Shown piece after piece: positions 62,953 through 64,000 of a stretch of 64,000 nt of DNA. A program made the position numbers and the translations under genes. The stretch comes from Gloeocapsopsis dulcis (lineage in GTDB: Bacteria > Cyanobacteriota > Cyanobacteriia > Cyanobacteriales > Chroococcidiopsidaceae), in NCBI RefSeq assembly GCF_032163395.1, contig NZ_CP119968.1:295501-359500 (forward strand), read 5' to 3'. The notes beneath the pieces were generated by a model that worked only from the letters and a program-made list of their open reading frames with translations, did no database searches and was not told where the DNA came from. Positions within the stretch are counted from its first letter, which is position 1. Each line of letters begins with the position of its first letter.

Positions 62953-64000
62953 TTAAGCAGTGCGGTATCGTTTCTGAACGCGACTCTCCACTAAAGTAGG
63001 CTTTTTGCTACGAGTAGGTTTAGATTGTGTTTGAGGCTTTGCCCAGTTACTGCGACGTTGCTTGGAGCGTTTACGATTCGGTTGCTCTGCCTCATCTGCT
63101 AGGGAGCTTGGCTCGTATCCTAGAACCACGTCTTTGGTAAGGGTCTGATTGAGCAATTGTTCGATGCTCTCCAAAAGTGGATATTCATCTTGGCAAACCA
63201 GAGAAACTGCTCGTCCTTCCTTGCCAGCGCGACCTGTACGACCAATGCGATGCACGTAGTCTTCTGGTACATTGGGCAGTTCAAAGTTTACTACATGAGG
63301 GAGCTGATCGATATCTAGTCCCCGTGATGCTACGTCAGTGGCGACTAATACCCGCACCTTGCCCTGCTTAAAATCGTTTAGAGATCTCATGCGGGCTGCT
63401 TGACTTTTGTTGCCATGAATCGCGGCTGTTCTTAGACCATCTTTAGCAAGCTGCTCTGCTAGACGATTAGCACCATGTTTCGTGCGAGTGAACACTAGCA
63501 CTTGTTTCCAGTTGTGGAAACTAATCATGTAAGCAAGTAGTTCTCGCTTGCGATCGCGATCGACAAGATGAACGACCTGCTTCACTTGCTCAGAAGCGGT
63601 ATTGCGGGGGGCAACTTGGATTAGGGTAGGAGACTTGAGCAGGGTGTTAGCAAGCTGCTGAATTGTTTTAGAGAAGGTCGCAGAAAACATCAGCGTTTGC
63701 CGAGATGAGGGCAACTTCGCCAGAATTTTGCGGATGTCATGGATAAAGCCCATATCTAACATCCGATCGCATTCATCCAGCACGAGTATTTCTATTTGGG
63801 AAAGATCGAGGGTCTTTTGCTCCAAGTGGTCGAGTAAACGACCAGGAGTGGCGATTAAAATATCAACTCCCCGACGCAGCGTTTGAATTTGCGGTCCAAT
63901 TGCGATGCCACCATAGATTACTGCCGAGCGCAGGGACAGGTATTTACCATAGGTTCTGACGCTATCGCTGACCTGGGCTGCCAGTTCGCGGGTGGGGGTG
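62953..64000 (-). CDS. DEAD-box RNA helicase, N-terminal part outside window
   Basis: About 349 residues of an RhlE/DeaD-like helicase are visible; the gene begins beyond 64000. Motifs: PTRELAAQ (Ia) and ATPGRLLDH (Ib), DECD in place of DEAD (motif II, in [14 protein letters not shown]), SAT (III), [14 protein letters not shown] (V) and [10 protein letters not shown] (VI). The C-terminal tail is basic ([19 protein letters not shown]) and probably binds RNA. In E. coli such enzymes act in ribosome assembly and cold adaptation. The Ala-to-Cys change in motif II is unusual and should be kept in mind. Confidence 0.92.
   Translation of the reverse strand, partial: TPTRELAAQVSDSVRTYGKYLSLRSAVIYGGIAIGPQIQTLRRGVDILIATPGRLLDHLEQKTLDLSQIEILVLDECDRMLDMGFIHDIRKILAKLPSSRQTLMFSATFSKTIQQLANTLLKSPTLIQVAPRNTASEQVKQVVHLVDRDRKRELLAYMISFHNWKQVLVFTRTKHGANRLAEQLAKDGLRTAAIHGNKSQAARMRSLNDFKQGKVRVLVATDVASRGLDIDQLPHVVNFELPNVPEDYVHRIGRTGRAGKEGRAVSLVCQDEYPLLESIEQLLNQTLTKDVVLGYEPSSLADEAEQPNRKRSKQRRSNWAKPQTQSKPTRSKKPTLVESRVQKRYRTA

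Overview
The window is chromosomal DNA from a cyanobacterium, probably a Chroococcidiopsis/Gloeocapsopsis-like or Nostocales-related lineage. The evidence is the many HIP1 octamers (GCGATCGC) in most genes plus typically cyanobacterial genes: NDH-1 subunit ndhD, cyanobacterial-type gshA, MPBQ/MSBQ methyltransferase, glgC, an SLH/OprB-type porin, rpoZ and several cyanobacteria-only small proteins. No photosystem genes are present, so the exact genus is not resolved.

Layout. 1-7.6 kb: partial ndhD, a secreted protein, an MscS-family channel, a decayed IS1-type element, a methyltransferase, a coiled-coil protein and thrB. 7.7-14.9 kb: a four-gene cassette (STAND ATPase regulator, DUF4331 protein, TPR protein, NicO-type Ni/Co transporter) lying between two direct copies of the 5' end and upstream region of thrB. 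15-24 kb: VOC protein, MerR regulator, SDR, pyrF-pyrE fusion, DhaM-HPr-EI fusion, GNAT, fmt. 24-30 kb: DUF937 protein, a 74-aa gene behind a probable c-di-AMP (ydaO/yuaA) riboswitch, a membrane GTPase, dhaL-dhaK. 30-35 kb: a Ser/Thr kinase followed by an FHA-PrsW gene split by a complete IS630-type element. 35-41.6 kb: HDAC-like deacetylase, gshA, trmL, a very long LysM/M23 envelope peptidase and tRNA-Pro(CGG). 41.6-45.4 kb: MPBQ methyltransferase, a DMT transporter and a run of gene relics, including a formamidase/ABC-permease deletion chimera. 45.6-56 kb: porin, glycogen debranching enzyme, two peroxiredoxin-type proteins, DnaJ, glgC and a GH13 amylase. 56-64 kb: fasciclin protein, rpoZ operon, tRNA-Pro(GGG), an orphan type I restriction HsdR, a Uma2 nuclease and a partial DEAD-box helicase.

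How the genes work together. DhaK and DhaL (27.5-29.2 kb) need the phosphoryl carrier DhaM, which is encoded 6 kb away fused to HPr and enzyme I; together they would phosphorylate dihydroxyacetone from PEP. The debranching enzyme, GlgC and GH13 enzyme form a loose glycogen cluster. The kinase and the FHA-PrsW protein look like a two-gene phospho-signalling/intramembrane-proteolysis module, now broken by the insertion sequence. The most unusual items are the repeat-bounded DUF4331/NicO cassette, the riboswitch in front of an uncharacterised 74-aa gene, the kinase/FHA-PrsW pair, and a 58-nt element found twice at almost the same distance upstream of two genes (porin and amylase). All functional statements come from reading the sequence and from family knowledge; no database search was run.
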